This document shows positions 18,144-29,270 of a stretch of DNA of 64,000 nt, piece by piece. Both the position numbers and the translations under genes were made by a program. The stretch lies in contig NZ_CP133988.1 of NCBI RefSeq assembly GCF_031582885.1, forward strand, positions 751,501 to 815,500. Direction: 5' to 3'. Each line of letters starts with the position of its first letter. Position 1 is the stretch's first letter. The DNA comes from Streptococcus parasanguinis (GTDB taxonomy: Bacteria > Bacillota > Bacilli > Lactobacillales > Streptococcaceae). The notes beneath the pieces were generated by a model that worked only from the letters and a program-made list of their open reading frames with translations, made no database searches and was not told the origin of the DNA.

Positions 18144-20483
18144 ATGAACAAAAAAATCTTAGATATTCTGGAGTTTGACAAGGTCAAGCAACTCTTTGAA
18201 CCTTATCTACAGACAGAACAAGGGGAGATGGAGCTAGCAGCCCTTACTCCAACTGATAAAAAAGAAAGCATCGAAACGGCCTTTATGGAGCTAGAAGATA
18301 TGGAGCAGATCCTCTTGGAAGAGCCTCGCTTTGCAGTATCGACCATTCAAGATGTCCGTTCAGTGGCCAAGCGTTTGGAGATGGAGGCATCCCTCAATAT
18401 TGATGAATTACTAGCGTTAAAAGCTGTCCTTCGGGTGACACATGAGCTCAAGGATTTCTACGACAACTTGGAAAATGTCCGTCTGGAAAGGCTCAATCGC
18501 CTCTTTGACAACTTGGTGGATTTACCACGCCTACAAGGTGGGCTTCAAGCTATCAACGAAGGAGGCTTTGTCGAATCTTTTGCCAGTGAAAAATTGGCCA
18601 AAATTCGTCGCCGAATCCAGGAAAATGAACACCAGGTCAGAGAGATTCTACAAGACCTGTTAAAAAGCAAGGCCGATATGTTAGCGGATGCTGTGATTGC
18701 TAGCCGGAATGGCCGCAATGTTCTACCAGTAAAAAACACCTATCGCAACCGGATTGCAGGGGTGGTCCACGATATCTCAGCCAGCGGGAATACCGTTTAT
18801 ATCGAGCCTCGAGCAGTGGTCAATCTTAATGAAGAAATCGCCAACCATCGAGCCGATGAACGCTATGAAATCATTCAGATTCTGGAGGAATTGTCTGACA
18901 CCCTCCGCCCTCATGCAGCAGAGATTGCAAATAACGCTTGGATTATCGGTCACTTGGACTTGATCAAGGCCAAGTATCGCTTTATGCGCGATTGTAAGGC
19001 AGTGGTACCAGAGGTTAGTAGCAATCGCTCTATTCAGCTCTTGCAAGTGCGTCATCCCTTGATTGAAAATGCCGTCGCGAATGACCTGCATTTTACCGAG
19101 GACTTGACAGAAATTGTGATTACCGGTCCCAATACAGGGGGGAAAACCATCATGCTAAAAACGCTGGGACTAGCGCAAATTATGGCCCAGTCTGGTCTTC
19201 CCATCCTAGCGGATCCAGGTAGTCGTGTGGGGATCTTCTCACAGGTCTTTGCAGATATTGGAGATGAACAATCGATCGAGCAGAGCTTGTCGACCTTCTC
19301 CAGTCATATGACCAATATCGTATCTATCTTACATCAAGTGGATACCGCCTCCTTGATCCTTCTGGATGAGTTGGGGGCTGGAACCGATCCTCAAGAGGGG
19401 GCTGGCCTTGCTATTGCCATTCTAGAAGACCTGCGCTTACGCGGGATTAAGACCATGGCGACAACCCACTATCCAGAGCTCAAGGCCTACGGGATTGAGA
19501 CTGCAGGAGTGCAAAATGCCAGCATGGAATTTGATACAGCGAGTCTGCGTCCGACCTATCGCTTCATGCAAGGAGTTCCTGGCCGCTCCAATGCCTTTGA
19601 AATTGCCCGCCGTTTGGGCTTGTCTGAGACCATTATCCAGGATGCCATGAAGATGACCAATACGGATAATGATGTCAATCAAATTATTGAAAAATTGGAG
19701 GCGCAGACCTTAGAAAGTCGCAAGCGCTTGGATACCATTCAAGAGGTCGAGCAAGAAAATCTCAAATTCAATCGCGCTCTTCGAAAGCTCTATAACGAAT
19801 TGACCAGAGAGAGAGAAACAGAGCTCAATAAGGCAAGAGAAGAGGCCAAGGAAATTGTGGACATGGCCCTCTCAGAGAGTGACCGTATCCTTCAAGGGCT
19901 TCACGCTAAATCCCAGTTAAAACCACATGAGATCATTGAGGCCAAGGCTCAGTTGAAAAAACTAGCGCCTGAAACCGTTGACCTTTCTAAAAACAAGGTC
20001 TTGAAAAAAGCTAAAAAGGCGCGTGCTCCTAAGGTAGGTGATGAAATCTTGGTTATCAGCTATGGCCAACGCGGAACCCTGGTCAAGCAACTCAAAGATG
20101 GCCGCTGGGAGGCGCAAGTCGGCTTGATCAAGATGACCTTGGAAGAAAAAGAATTCAACCTCATCAAGGCTGAAAAAGAAGCGGCTCAACCTAAGAAACG
20201 CCAGGTGAATGTCGTCAAACGTTCGAACACGAGTGGGCCAAGAGCGCGTCTGGACCTCCGTGGAAAACGCTATGAAGAGGCTATGCAAGAGCTCGATGGC
20301 TTTATCGATCAGGCCCTGCTCAACAACATGGCCCAAGTCGATATCATCCACGGGATCGGGACGGGAGTTATCCGTGAAGGGGTGACCAAGTACCTCCGCC
20401 GCAACAAACATGTCAAAAGTTTTGAATACGCCCCCCAAAATGCAGGTGGAAGTGGCGCAACCATTGTTACGTTTAAAGGATAA
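18144..20483 (+). CDS. mutS2: MutS2 family ATPase/endonuclease
   Basis: This protein has 779 residues. It is a MutS paralogue without mismatch-recognition domains, with roles in recombination suppression and, in Bacillus, rescue of collided ribosomes. Order: helical clamp/lever region, Walker A GPNTGGKT near residue 328, Walker [17 protein letters not shown] near 405, a coiled-coil (residues about 510-600), a KOW-like segment, and a C-terminal Smr nuclease domain ([31 protein letters not shown]). TAGGAG precedes the ATG. It is fourth in the rnhC/zapA/cvpA neighbourhood and is followed by a terminator. Confidence 0.97.
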   Translation: MNKKILDILEFDKVKQLFEPYLQTEQGEMELAALTPTDKKESIETAFMELEDMEQILLEEPRFAVSTIQDVRSVAKRLEMEASLNIDELLALKAVLRVTHELKDFYDNLENVRLERLNRLFDNLVDLPRLQGGLQAINEGGFVESFASEKLAKIRRRIQENEHQVREILQDLLKSKADMLADAVIASRNGRNVLPVKNTYRNRIAGVVHDISASGNTVYIEPRAVVNLNEEIANHRADERYEIIQILEELSDTLRPHAAEIANNAWIIGHLDLIKAKYRFMRDCKAVVPEVSSNRSIQLLQVRHPLIENAVANDLHFTEDLTEIVITGPNTGGKTIMLKTLGLAQIMAQSGLPILADPGSRVGIFSQVFADIGDEQSIEQSLSTFSSHMTNIVSILHQVDTASLILLDELGAGTDPQEGAGLAIAILEDLRLRGIKTMATTHYPELKAYGIETAGVQNASMEFDTASLRPTYRFMQGVPGRSNAFEIARRLGLSETIIQDAMKMTNTDNDVNQIIEKLEAQTLESRKRLDTIQEVEQENLKFNRALRKLYNELTRERETELNKAREEAKEIVDMALSESDRILQGLHAKSQLKPHEIIEAKAQLKKLAPETVDLSKNKVLKKAKKARAPKVGDEILVISYGQRGTLVKQLKDGRWEAQVGLIKMTLEEKEFNLIKAEKEAAQPKKRQVNVVKRSNTSGPRARLDLRGKRYEEAMQELDGFIDQALLNNMAQVDIIHGIGTGVIREGVTKYLRRNKHVKSFEYAPQNAGGSGATIVTFKG

Positions 20484-20490
20484 GTCAAGC

Positions 20491-20516
20491 CCTAGCTTTT
20501 CATTAGCTAGGGTTTA
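20491..20516 (+). terminator. Terminator of mutS2
   Basis: CCCTAGC/GCTAGGG with a nine-base loop is followed by TTT, eight bases after the stop. Confidence 0.75.
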
Positions 20517-20614
20517 GAATGTAGACTAAATTTTTTAAAAGAAAAATAAGTTAAGTAATTCTGCATAGAAATATAAATATGTTCCAATTCTTAGAATGAA
20601 TTAAGAAAATACCG

Positions 20615-20914
20615 AAACTTTCCGCCGTGAGAAAAGTGCCTGAAACAATACAGTTTCAGGCACTCGGAATTATTGAGAGTAAAACAGTTTGGGAAACTGT
20701 TTTAGCCTGAGCACAGAAATTAAAGAGCGAAGGGGCTCAATACAAATTGAACAAGGGCTGCGGATTGTGTCAAAAAGATAAGTTCTCCTAGAATCGAAAG
20801 ATTCTGCGTCAAACTTCCTATTTTGACTTTATCCGCAGATGCCCTCTGTATCTTAATTTAGTCATGGAACTTCTTCGGAGTTCGCTGACGTCCGTACTCA
20901 CCTAAGGAAAGTTT
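20615..20914 (-). repeat. BOX-like repeat, long form (family A, copy 3)
   Basis: This 300 bp element in minus orientation has the ends AAACTTTCC/GGAAAGTTT and the same flanking modules as the 136 bp form. An internal block of roughly 190 bp replaces the middle hairpin. The block contains a large stem with CTGCGGAT and ATCCGCAG at its ends and a further hairpin around AAACAGTTT. It is closely similar along its whole length to the copy at 26471. It occupies most of the 610 bp gap between mutS2 and pepD. Confidence 0.92.
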
Positions 20915-20942
20915 CTAAGATAACTTTTTCTTCAATCTAAAT

Positions 20943-20968
20943 CTAGCTGATAAACAGCTAGTTTTTTT
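20943..20968 (+). terminator. Terminator downstream of the long repeat
   Basis: CTAGCTG/CAGCTAG with a five-base loop is followed by seven T. No recognised gene lies between it and the mutS2 terminator, so it may end a transcript that crosses the repeat. Confidence 0.7.
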
Positions 20969-21055
20969 AAAATCTTACATAATGAAAATATTTGAAAGTT
21001 GTTGAAAAGGATTCACTTTTAAATCTGATTTTCAGTAGGTCCTCCCTTTTAAAAG

Positions 21056-21064
21056 TGCTATAAT
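21056..21064 (+). promoter_or_regulatory. Extended -10 promoter of pepD
   Basis: TGCTATAAT is a perfect extended -10, about 30 bp before the dipeptidase start. The -35 is poor. Confidence 0.65.
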
Positions 21065-21094
21065 AGAGGCAATGAATGATTTGGGAGGATACGC

Positions 21095-22513
21095 ATGCGT
21101 AAACGTGAAAGTGCAGATTCGTGTACAACGATTCTAGTCGGAAAAAATGCTAGCTATGATGGTTCGACCATTGTAGCACGAACAGAGGATTCTCAAAATG
21201 GTGTTTTTACGCCCAAGAAATTGATCGTGGTCAAACCAGAAGATCAACCACGTCATTACAAGTCGGTTTTATCAACTTTTGAAATTGACTTGCCAGATAA
21301 TCCAGTTCGCTATACAGCGGTTCCAGATGCGATTCCTAAAGACGGGATCTGGGGAGAAGCTGGGATCAATGTCTATAATGTAGCCATGAGTGAGACAGAG
21401 ACCATTACGACCAATAGCCGTGTGCTAGGGGCAGATCCTCTTGTAGAGAGTGGCATCGGTGAGGAAGACATGCTGACCTTGGTCTTGCCTTATGTCAAGA
21501 CTGCCCGCGAAGGGGTTTTGCGTCTCGGGAAGATTTTAGAAGAGTATGGAACTTATGAGTCTAACGGGATTGCGATTTCAGATGTGAATGAAATCTGGTG
21601 GTTGGAGACCGTCGGAGGTCACCACTGGATGGCGCGCCGTGTCCCTGATGATGCCTATGTGACCAACCCGAACCAACTGGGAAGTGATTATTTTGAATTT
21701 GGCAATCCTGATGAGTTTCTTTGTGACCCGGATCTTGAACATTTTGTCACAGAGCACCATTTGATTTTAGATCAAGAAGGGAAAGGTTTTAATCCACGCT
21801 ATGCCTTTGGTAGCCAAAAAGACAAGGACCGTCACTACAATACACCGCGGGCTTGGGCCATCCAGCGTTTCCTCAATCCTGAAATCGAGCAGGATCCACG
21901 GAGCTTTGAGATTCCTTGGTGTCAAAAACCTTATCGCAAGGTAACGATTGAAGATGTCAAATATGTCTTGAGCAACCACTACCAAGACACCATCTACGAT
22001 CCTTATGGCCCTGAAGGAGATCACGTGAGTCAGCGGACCTTCCGGACGATCGGGATTAACCGGACCAGCCAAACAGCGATTCTGCAATTGCGTCCCAATA
22101 AACCACAAGAAACGACAGGCATCCAATGGATTTCTTATGGCTCCATGCCTTATAATACAGCTGTTCCTTTCTTTACCCAAGTGGATACAACGCCAGACTA
22201 CTTTGCCAATACGACGGCTAAGGTAACAACGGATTCCTTCTACTGGGCCAACCGGATTATTGCAGGACTAGCAGATCCTCACTATGCTCACCATGTTGGT
22301 GATTTGGATGATTACCAAGAAACGACAATGGCTTGGGGACATGCGCGCATCAATAAGGTCGATCGTGCACTTGCAGCAGGTGACACTGTTGATTTTGAGG
22401 CGGAAAACCAAGCCATGAGTGATCAAATCCAGGAAGCGACAGATCAACTTTTGGACAAGATTTTGCTCGATGCTAGCAACCTCATGACCAATCACTTCTC
22501 CTTAAGTGATTAA
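21095..22513 (+). CDS. pepD: C69-family dipeptidase, cytoplasmic type
   Basis: This is a predicted dipeptidase A of 472 residues. The N-terminus is short and polar with Cys10 in [10 protein letters not shown]; in this Ntn-hydrolase family the nine residues before it are removed autocatalytically to free the Cys nucleophile. [41 protein letters not shown] and the ETVGGHHW region are family blocks. No signal peptide or anchor is present, unlike the paralogue at 1953. GGGAGGA precedes the ATG. It probably acts on imported di-peptides to release amino acids. It is monocistronic, and the glycine riboswitch gene follows. Confidence 0.93.
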   Translation: MRKRESADSCTTILVGKNASYDGSTIVARTEDSQNGVFTPKKLIVVKPEDQPRHYKSVLSTFEIDLPDNPVRYTAVPDAIPKDGIWGEAGINVYNVAMSETETITTNSRVLGADPLVESGIGEEDMLTLVLPYVKTAREGVLRLGKILEEYGTYESNGIAISDVNEIWWLETVGGHHWMARRVPDDAYVTNPNQLGSDYFEFGNPDEFLCDPDLEHFVTEHHLILDQEGKGFNPRYAFGSQKDKDRHYNTPRAWAIQRFLNPEIEQDPRSFEIPWCQKPYRKVTIEDVKYVLSNHYQDTIYDPYGPEGDHVSQRTFRTIGINRTSQTAILQLRPNKPQETTGIQWISYGSMPYNTAVPFFTQVDTTPDYFANTTAKVTTDSFYWANRIIAGLADPHYAHHVGDLDDYQETTMAWGHARINKVDRALAAGDTVDFEAENQAMSDQIQEATDQLLDKILLDASNLMTNHFSLSD

Positions 22514-22558
22514 AAACCGTGTATTTTCAGGTAGTTTACAAGATGTTTTCAGAAACAA

Positions 22559-22587
22559 TTGACAAACTTTTGAAAATCAATTAAAAT
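22559..22587 (+). promoter_or_regulatory. Promoter of the riboswitch-controlled AGCS gene
   Basis: TTGACA (22559-22564), 17 bp, TAAAAT (22582-22587). Transcription would begin near 22594, at the start of the riboswitch. Confidence 0.75.
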
Positions 22588-22591
22588 AGAG

Positions 22592-22730
22592 AAAATTACA
22601 TACGACCGAATGAAGTTTGCAGGAGCGCGAGTGACTGTGAATGGACGGAACTCTGGAGAGACCAGAAATGGCACCGAAGGGGCAAGGTAGAGCATGCATC
22701 TACTCAAACTCTCAGGTAAAAGGACAGAGC
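22592..22730 (+). promoter_or_regulatory. Glycine riboswitch
   Basis: The leader of the symporter gene contains the glycine-aptamer signature: CTCTGGAGAGACC at 22651, GGCACCGAAGGGGCAAG at 22669-22685, and AACTCTCAGGTAAAAGGACAGAG closing the P1 stem at 22707-22729. One complete aptamer is visible; the preceding 22592-22650 (GAGCGCGAGTGACTGTGAA...) could be a degenerate first aptamer or supporting stem. A terminator follows at 22766. Glycine riboswitches commonly control gcv operons or AGCS symporters; here the target is the symporter, so control of glycine/alanine uptake is the natural reading. Confidence 0.93.
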
Positions 22731-22765
22731 GAAAGATAGGGAAAGCCCCTATTTTAAGCAGGACC

Positions 22766-22802
22766 AGAGTACATGTTTGACATGTGCTCTTTCTTTTTCT
22801 CT
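22766..22802 (+). terminator. Expression-platform terminator of the glycine riboswitch
   Basis: AGAGTACATG/CATGTGCTCT with a five-base loop is followed by TTTCTTTTTCTCTTTT. A second small hairpin (ATAGGG/CCCTAT at about 22737-22753) lies between aptamer and terminator and may take part in switching. Confidence 0.8.
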
Positions 22803-22838
22803 TTTCTGTCGAGCGGTCGATGAAAAAGGAGACAGAAA

Positions 22839-24170
22839 ATGGATCATGTATTGCAGTTTTTTCAGCAGCTCGATAATCTAGTGTGGGGCGCCCCGCTGTT
22901 GGTGCTCTTGGTAGGAACAGGGATCTACCTGACCCTTCGCTTGGGTTTGCTTCAGATACGCTACCTTCCAAAAGCTTTTCGCCTGATCTTTACAGAAGAT
23001 GAGGGACACGGGGATATCTCAAGCTTCGGAGCCCTTGCGACAGCTCTAGCAGCTACTGTAGGAACAGGGAATATTGTGGGGGTGGCTACAGCGATTCAGA
23101 CAGGTGGCCCAGGTGCCCTCTTTTGGATGTGGATGGCAGCCTTCTTTGGAATGGCGACCAAGTATGCAGAAGGGCTCTTAGCCATTCGTTATCGGACCAA
23201 GGATGACAACGGTCATATCTCAGGTGGTCCGATGTACTACATTCTTCACGGGATGGGAGAGAAGTGGCGACCACTGGCTATTTTCTTTGCGGTTGCAGGA
23301 ATGTTGGTAGCCCTCTTTGGGATCGGAACCATGACCCAGGTTAATTCCATTACGGGATCCCTTCAAGCCAGTTTTGGAACGGCTCCAGAAGTGGCTAGTG
23401 TAGTAATTGCGCTAGTGGTTTCAACCATCATCTTTGGAGGGATTCACTGGATTTCCAAAGTCTCTGAAAAAGTAGTTCCTTTTATGGCTGCTGCCTATAT
23501 CTTTGCGACTGTCACGATCATTGCCTTGCATCTGGACCAATTGCTTCCAGCCTTGAAATCGGTCTTTTCGGGTGCTTTTACAGGGACTGCAGCCATGGGA
23601 GGTTTCGCAGGAGCAACGGTCAAAATGGCTATCCAAAAAGGGGTGGCGCGTGGAGTTTTCTCCAATGAATCTGGTCTCGGATCTGCACCAATTGCAGCAG
23701 CAGCGGCGAAGACCAATGAGCCAGTCGAGCAGGGCTTGATCTCCATGACAGGAACCTTTATTGATACCATTATCATCTGTAGTTTGACAGGACTTTCGTT
23801 ATTGGTTTCAGGTGAGTGGATGGCTAAGGGCAGCACGAGTACCTTGACTCAGGATACGTTTACAGGCGTCTTTGGCCCAGTCGGAGGCATCATTCTAACG
23901 CTATGCTTGGTGCTTTTTGCGACCACGACTATTCTTGGATGGTCTTATTAAGGAGAGCGGTGTTTCGAATTCCTTTTTGGTGTCAAACATATCAACCTCT
24001 ATCGGACCTTCTTTGTCTTTATGGTTGGACTGGGAGGCTTCCTTAAGCTGGATTTGGTCTGGGTGATCGCGGATATTGTGAATGGGCTGATGGCTTTGCC
24101 TAACCTGATTGCTCTTTTAGCTCTCTCCCCTGTCATCATCAAAGAAAGCAAACAATACTTTAAGAAATAA
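22839..24170 (+). pseudogene. AGCS sodium:alanine/glycine symporter, interrupted by one in-frame stop
   Basis: The protein is homologous to AGCS family Na+/amino-acid symporters (AlsT/AgcS). The first 370 codons encode typical features: AATVGTGNIVGVATAIQTGGPGALFWMW, GGPMYYI, and FSNESGLGSAPIAAAAA. Translation then meets TAA at 23949-23951, after TTILGWSY. Beyond it the same frame continues without shift (GERCFEFLFGVKHINLYRTF...) to a normal stop at 24168-24170, completing the expected 443-residue length. The family normally reads GWSYYGERC here, so a Tyr codon (TAT or TAC) has become TAA by one substitution. The product would lack the last transmembrane helices. It could be a true pseudogene, a strain polymorphism or a sequencing error. 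Promoter, riboswitch and terminator are intact. Confidence 0.9.
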
Positions 24171-24200
24171 GAAAACCCAGATCGCGAGGTCTGGGTTTTC
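24171..24200. terminator. Bidirectional terminator between the AGCS gene and sstT
   Basis: The stem AAAACCCAGA/TCTGGGTTTT with an eight-base loop lies between convergent genes. It directly follows the distal (ancestral) AGCS stop, which supports 24170 as the original gene end. Confidence 0.85.
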
Positions 24201-24223
24201 TTGTCTATTTGAGATAGGCTCAT

Positions 24224-25441
24224 TTAATAGCGTTTTTCTTTTGGCCAGCTGCTCATTTCGGCGATGGCAGTGAAGAGCACATCTGTCGAAGAGTTGAGGG
24301 CTGTTTCGCAAGAGTCTTGGATGACCCCGATGATAAAGCCGACGCTGACGACTTGCATGGCCAAATCATTGGTGATACCAAAGAGGCTACAAGCAACAGG
24401 GATGAGAAGGAGAGATCCTCCAGCAACTCCAGATGCTCCACAAGCAGAGATAGCCGCTACCACACTCAGGATGAGCGCCGTTCCAAAGTCAACCTGAATG
24501 TGCAAGGTATTGGCAGCAGCTAGTGTCAAAATATTGATCGTCACGGCTGCGCCTGCCATGTTTACAGTTGAACCAAGTGGAATGGAGACAGAATAGGTGT
24601 CCGGATTCAGCCCCAACTCTTCACAGAGACGCATATTGACAGGGATATTGGCTGCAGAACTTCGAGTGAAGAAGGCTGTTACCCCACTGACACGGAGGCA
24701 TTTAAAAACTAGGGGATAAGGGTTCTTGCGGATCATGAAAAAGACGATCAATGGATTGATGACCAGGGCTACAAAAGCCATGGTACCAACCAAAACAAGT
24801 AAGAGAATCCCGTAGTTACTAAGGGCACTGAGTCCTTGGCCAGCGATGGTCGTGAAGACCAAGCCTAAGATCCCAAATGGAGCTAGGTTGATAATCCACT
24901 CAACGATTTTTGAAGTGATGTCTGCTAGGGTTTGCAGGAGATCTTTACTATGTTCACTCGCCTCTCTCATGGCAATCCCAAAGACGGTTGCCCAAGAAAG
25001 GATTCCAATGTAGTTGGCTTGCTGCAAGGCGTTGACTGGGTTGTCGACGATCTTGAGCAAGAGGTTACTAATCACTTCGCCAATCCCGTTTGGAGAGGAT
25101 CCTTCAGCGGCCTTTCCAGTCAGGGTAATGGTGATCGGGAAGATGTAATTGACCAAAACAGCGACGAAGGCAGCTGCAAAGGTTCCTAGGAGATAGAGGA
25201 CGATGACCTTTTTCATATTGGTCTCTGTCCCTTTTTGGTGTTGGGAGAGGGCATTTGCGACGAGCGCAAAGACCAGAAGGGGTGCGATCGCACGGAGCCC
25301 CCCAACAAAGAACTCTCCTAGGAGTCCAATGCCAATTGCTTTCGGAAAGAGAAGTGCTAGGATGACTCCAAGTACAATCCCGATTGCGATCCTTTTCATA
25401 AGGTTGGTTTTATTCCAAGTTGTAATCAATCGATGAATCAT
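24224..25441 (-). CDS. sstT: Serine/threonine:sodium symporter
   Basis: This DAACS-family transporter takes up serine and threonine with sodium. It has 405 residues from the ATG at 25441 ([14 protein letters not shown]), which has a strong AAGGAGGT eight bases upstream; the frame extends farther but past the promoter. Family motifs are [33 protein letters not shown], the sodium-site [13 protein letters not shown] and [22 protein letters not shown]. It faces the broken AGCS symporter. Confidence 0.93.
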   Translation of the reverse strand: MIHRLITTWNKTNLMKRIAIGIVLGVILALLFPKAIGIGLLGEFFVGGLRAIAPLLVFALVANALSQHQKGTETNMKKVIVLYLLGTFAAAFVAVLVNYIFPITITLTGKAAEGSSPNGIGEVISNLLLKIVDNPVNALQQANYIGILSWATVFGIAMREASEHSKDLLQTLADITSKIVEWIINLAPFGILGLVFTTIAGQGLSALSNYGILLLVLVGTMAFVALVINPLIVFFMIRKNPYPLVFKCLRVSGVTAFFTRSSAANIPVNMRLCEELGLNPDTYSVSIPLGSTVNMAGAAVTINILTLAAANTLHIQVDFGTALILSVVAAISACGASGVAGGSLLLIPVACSLFGITNDLAMQVVSVGFIIGVIQDSCETALNSSTDVLFTAIAEMSSWPKEKRY

Positions 25442-25472
25442 GTAGGACCTCCTTAAAAAATAATTAAGGAAT

Positions 25473-25501
25473 ATTATACGATAGTGAGGGGGGAAAAGCA
25501 A
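25473..25501 (-). promoter_or_regulatory. Promoter of sstT
   Basis: Minus strand: TTGCTT (25501-25496), 17 bp, TATAAT (25478-25473). The leader contains a small inverted repeat CCTTAA/TTAAGG overlapping the ribosome binding site region. Confidence 0.75.
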
Positions 25502-25537
25502 TGAAATTTTCAAAAAATAGCCTTATTTCCGAATATT

Positions 25538-25546
25538 TGATATAAT
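25538..25546 (+). promoter_or_regulatory. Extended -10 promoter of the MscS-type gene
   Basis: TGATATAAT is a perfect extended -10, 32 bp before the start codon. No strong -35 is seen. Confidence 0.6.
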
Positions 25547-25578
25547 TATACTATTCTTTGGTAGAAAGGCCCGAATAA

Positions 25579-26427
25579 ATGAGTCAAGCTTTCCAACGTT
25601 ATTTCAGTAAAATAGACTGGACGAAGATTTTTGATGATCTGATATCAAAATGTATCTCTCTGATTTTTGTCTTTCTCTTATTTTTTATCGCTAAAAAGGT
25701 CATCCATAGCCTGGTTAAGCGGATATTAACACCATCCTTTAAGTATACGGTGCAGGATGAAGCCCGTAAAAATACGATTCTCCGTTTGGTTGAGAGCCTC
25801 TTAAACTATTGTTTGTATTTCATCTTGATCTACTGGATTTTGTCGATTCTGGGCCTTCCAGTCTCTAGTCTCTTGGCTGGTGCTGGGATTGCTGGGGTGG
25901 CGATTGGGATGGGAGCCCAGGGCTTTCTTTCTGATTTGGTCAATGGTTTCTTTATCCTTTTAGAACGCCAGCTGGATGTAGGAGACAATGTTCGTCTCAC
26001 GAATGGGTCTATTAATATTGCCGGCATCGTCAGCAGTGTCGGGATTCGGACGACCCAGGTGCGGGACTTTGATGGGACTCTCCACTTTGTTCCGAATCGC
26101 AACATCACCGTCGTCAGCAATCTCTCACGTGGCGATATGCGCGTGCTAATCGATATTCCGCTAGATGCAAATACCGATCTCGACAAGATCTATCAGGTGA
26201 TTGCTCAGGTCAATCAGTCTGAACAAGACAAACACCCAGAAGTGTTGACAGGTCCTACGATTTTAGGCCCACAGATTGAAAAAAATGGTCGTTATTCCTT
26301 CCGCATCGCGATGACTGCGCAAAATGGAACCCAGACGACTGTCTATCATACCTACTATAAACTCTACCATGATGCCTTGATGGAAGCAGGGATTAGCCTA
26401 CCGACAGGAAAGAACGGGATCATGTAA
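25579..26427 (+). CDS. MscS-family mechanosensitive ion channel
   Basis: This 282-residue protein has three transmembrane helices followed by the beta-domain. The pore-lining TM3 is recognised by its glycine/alanine pattern (SLLAGAGIAGVAIGMGAQGFLSDLVNG), followed by FFILLERQLDVGDNV and the IRTTQVRDFDGTLHFVPNRNI strand typical of MscS and YkuT-like channels. It opens on membrane tension to release solutes under hypo-osmotic shock. It is monocistronic and followed by a long BOX-like repeat. Confidence 0.93.
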   Translation: MSQAFQRYFSKIDWTKIFDDLISKCISLIFVFLLFFIAKKVIHSLVKRILTPSFKYTVQDEARKNTILRLVESLLNYCLYFILIYWILSILGLPVSSLLAGAGIAGVAIGMGAQGFLSDLVNGFFILLERQLDVGDNVRLTNGSINIAGIVSSVGIRTTQVRDFDGTLHFVPNRNITVVSNLSRGDMRVLIDIPLDANTDLDKIYQVIAQVNQSEQDKHPEVLTGPTILGPQIEKNGRYSFRIAMTAQNGTQTTVYHTYYKLYHDALMEAGISLPTGKNGIM

Positions 26428-26470
26428 TAAGAAAAGCTCAGAAATTAGAATGTAGACAAGATCCTCTTAG

Positions 26471-26770
26471 AAACTTTCCTTAGGTGAGAACGGACGTCAG
26501 CGAACTTCGAAGAAGTTCCATGACTAAACCAAGATACAAAGGGCGTCTGCGGATAAAGTCAAAATAGGAAGTTTGACGCAGAATCTTTCGATTCTAGGAG
26601 GACTTATCTTTTTGACACAATCCGCAGCCCGTGTTCAATTCGTTTTGAACCCCTTCGCTTTTCAATTTTTGGGCTCAGGCTAAAACAGTTCCCCGAACTG
26701 TTTTACTCTCAAAACTCCCGAGTGCCTGAAACGATATTGTTTCAGGCACTTTTCTCACAGCGGAAAGTTT
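26471..26770 (+). repeat. BOX-like repeat, long form (family A, copy 4)
   Basis: This 300 bp element in plus orientation is nearly the same as the copy at 20615. The outer modules match the 136 bp form; the inner block has CTGCGGAT...ATCCGCAG and AAACAGTTCCCCGAACTGTTT hairpins. It lies after the MscS-type gene in a convergent gap. Confidence 0.92.
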
Positions 26771-26844
26771 AAGTAGACGATTGAATCATTCTATCGAATA
26801 AATTAATTTATGAACCAATTTTTTACATTTTTTAACACAAAAAA

Positions 26845-27020
26845 GAGGCTGGGGCAAAAGTCCTAGCCTCTCAATTATTTTTGGATTGTCGAGCAAGACG
26901 CAGTGGTTGAGTGGGCTCTACTACGCTGATTTCATCAGCTTTTACAGCCCTACTCAACTGTGCGGAGGTGGGACGACGAAATCGAATTCTAACGAATTAC
27001 CGATTTCTGTCTCACTCTCT
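26845..27020 (-). repeat. Three-hairpin intergenic repeat (family B, copy 1)
   Basis: This element of about 175 bp also occurs at 30255 and 53682. It has three hairpins: GAGGCTGGGGC.../GTCCTAGCCTC, GTTGAGTGGGCTC/AGCCCTACTCAAC and GTGGGACGACGAAATCG/CGATTTCTGTCTCAC. It lies in reverse orientation relative to the other two copies and abuts the end of the 27029 gene. Confidence 0.9.
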
Positions 27021-27028
27021 TTTTTGGT

Positions 27029-27346
27029 CTATTTTAAGTGGCAGTATTTGAAATCCAGCTTTTTAATCTGGTCCCAATTTTTTCGAGCCTCTGGTGGCAA
27101 GACGATGAGTTGCTGGCGCAACATAGTCGTGATTTCAAGATTTAAGGATTCGATGGGGAGGGCAATGGTTACGGAACTTTTTGCCCTTTGGATCTTGTCC
27201 ATGCAATATTCAATATGATGGCAAGCTGCACCTGTCTGTGATTGACGGCTAGCTGCGATTTCTTGTCGCATATTGGAGAGTAATTGGACCAATTCAGACT
27301 TAAGGAATTCGATCGTATCTGATTTTTCTTGAGCTAAAAGAAACAT
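27029..27346 (-). CDS. Small helical protein of unknown function
   Basis: This is a 105-residue protein, MFLLAQEKSDTIEFLK..., mostly amphipathic helix, with three cysteines (Cys in GAACHHIEYC and FKYC). I chose the ATG at 27346, with AAGGAGGTGT upstream; a GTG six bases earlier lies inside the ribosome binding site. No transmembrane segment or known motif is seen. It is monocistronic, between a family B repeat and the gdhA terminator. I do not recognise the family. Confidence 0.6.
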   Translation of the reverse strand: MFLLAQEKSDTIEFLKSELVQLLSNMRQEIAASRQSQTGAACHHIEYCMDKIQRAKSSVTIALPIESLNLEITTMLRQQLIVLPPEARKNWDQIKKLDFKYCHLK

Positions 27347-27546
27347 AAGCACACCTCCTTTTGCTATAGTTTAATACTAATTTATTAAAAATGCAAGGGG
27401 GTAAAGTAAAAAAAATAAAATTTTTTTAGAAAAAGATACAGAAAAAGAGAGGGTTCAAATCTCCCCACTAGAAACAGTCGAGTCCCTTATCTAAAAAATG
27501 GCTTTCCTCACTTGGGACGGGGTGTCTTGACAGAGGTCTGTAGCTA
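27347..27546. other. Gene-free spacer
   Basis: Apart from the ribosome binding site of the 27029 gene and an A/T-rich upstream tract, I see no promoter with confidence, no repeat and no ORF with a good start in this stretch. Confidence 0.5.
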
Positions 27547-27581
27547 CAAAAAAACTCCTGAAACATACTGGTTTCAGGAGT
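27547..27581 (-). terminator. Terminator of gdhA
   Basis: ACTCCTGAAAC/GTTTCAGGAGT with a six-base loop is followed on the minus strand by TTTTTTT. It lies about 45 bp after the stop. Confidence 0.9.
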
Positions 27582-27625
27582 TGAGAGGCTTTGACCCGAA
27601 GGTCTCAAAGAAAAATATCGATTGA

Positions 27626-29014
<1,389 letters not shown>

Positions 29015-29071
29015 CTAGGGGAGTGGTTTTGAGACAGTTGACAAACAATGTCACGTTTTATTACATGGATC

Positions 29072-29100
29072 ATTATAGCAGACTTTTTTTGGCTTGTAAA
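29072..29100 (-). promoter_or_regulatory. Promoter of gdhA
   Basis: Minus strand: TTTACA (29100-29095), 17 bp, TATAAT (29077-29072) with TGC before it (extended -10). The leader is about 95 nt and contains an inverted repeat TGACA/TGTCA at 29039-29053. Confidence 0.75.
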
Positions 29101-29111
29101 GAAAAAAGTTG

Positions 29112-29126
29112 AATTTTCTGAAAATT
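29112..29126. promoter_or_regulatory. CodY box upstream of gdhA
   Basis: AATTTTCTGAAAATT matches the CodY consensus AATTTTCWGAAAATT at all 15 positions. It lies 11 bp upstream of the gdhA -35 and about 145 bp before pyrD. CodY represses nitrogen-assimilation genes when branched-chain amino acids are abundant, so gdhA is the likely target. Confidence 0.85.
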
Positions 29127-29270
29127 TTATTGCGACTAGAAAAGTCGAATGTTTGGAAGAATTTTTAGCTTTGTTTGTCCGGAAGCTTCCAAGTGATGGT
29201 ATAATGAAAGAAGAAAATAGAGAGCATCCCGAACGATTCTGTTGATGGGTGTTTCAAAAAGGAGTACAAG

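Noticed and set aside
19962..20438. A 158-codon minus-strand ORF inside mutS2
   Set aside because: It lies across the conserved Smr domain of mutS2 and has no expression signals.
23949..23951. Programmed stop-codon readthrough in the AGCS gene
   Set aside because: TAA is the tightest stop, no readthrough context or stem is seen, and the family has a plain Tyr codon here; a mutation is simpler.
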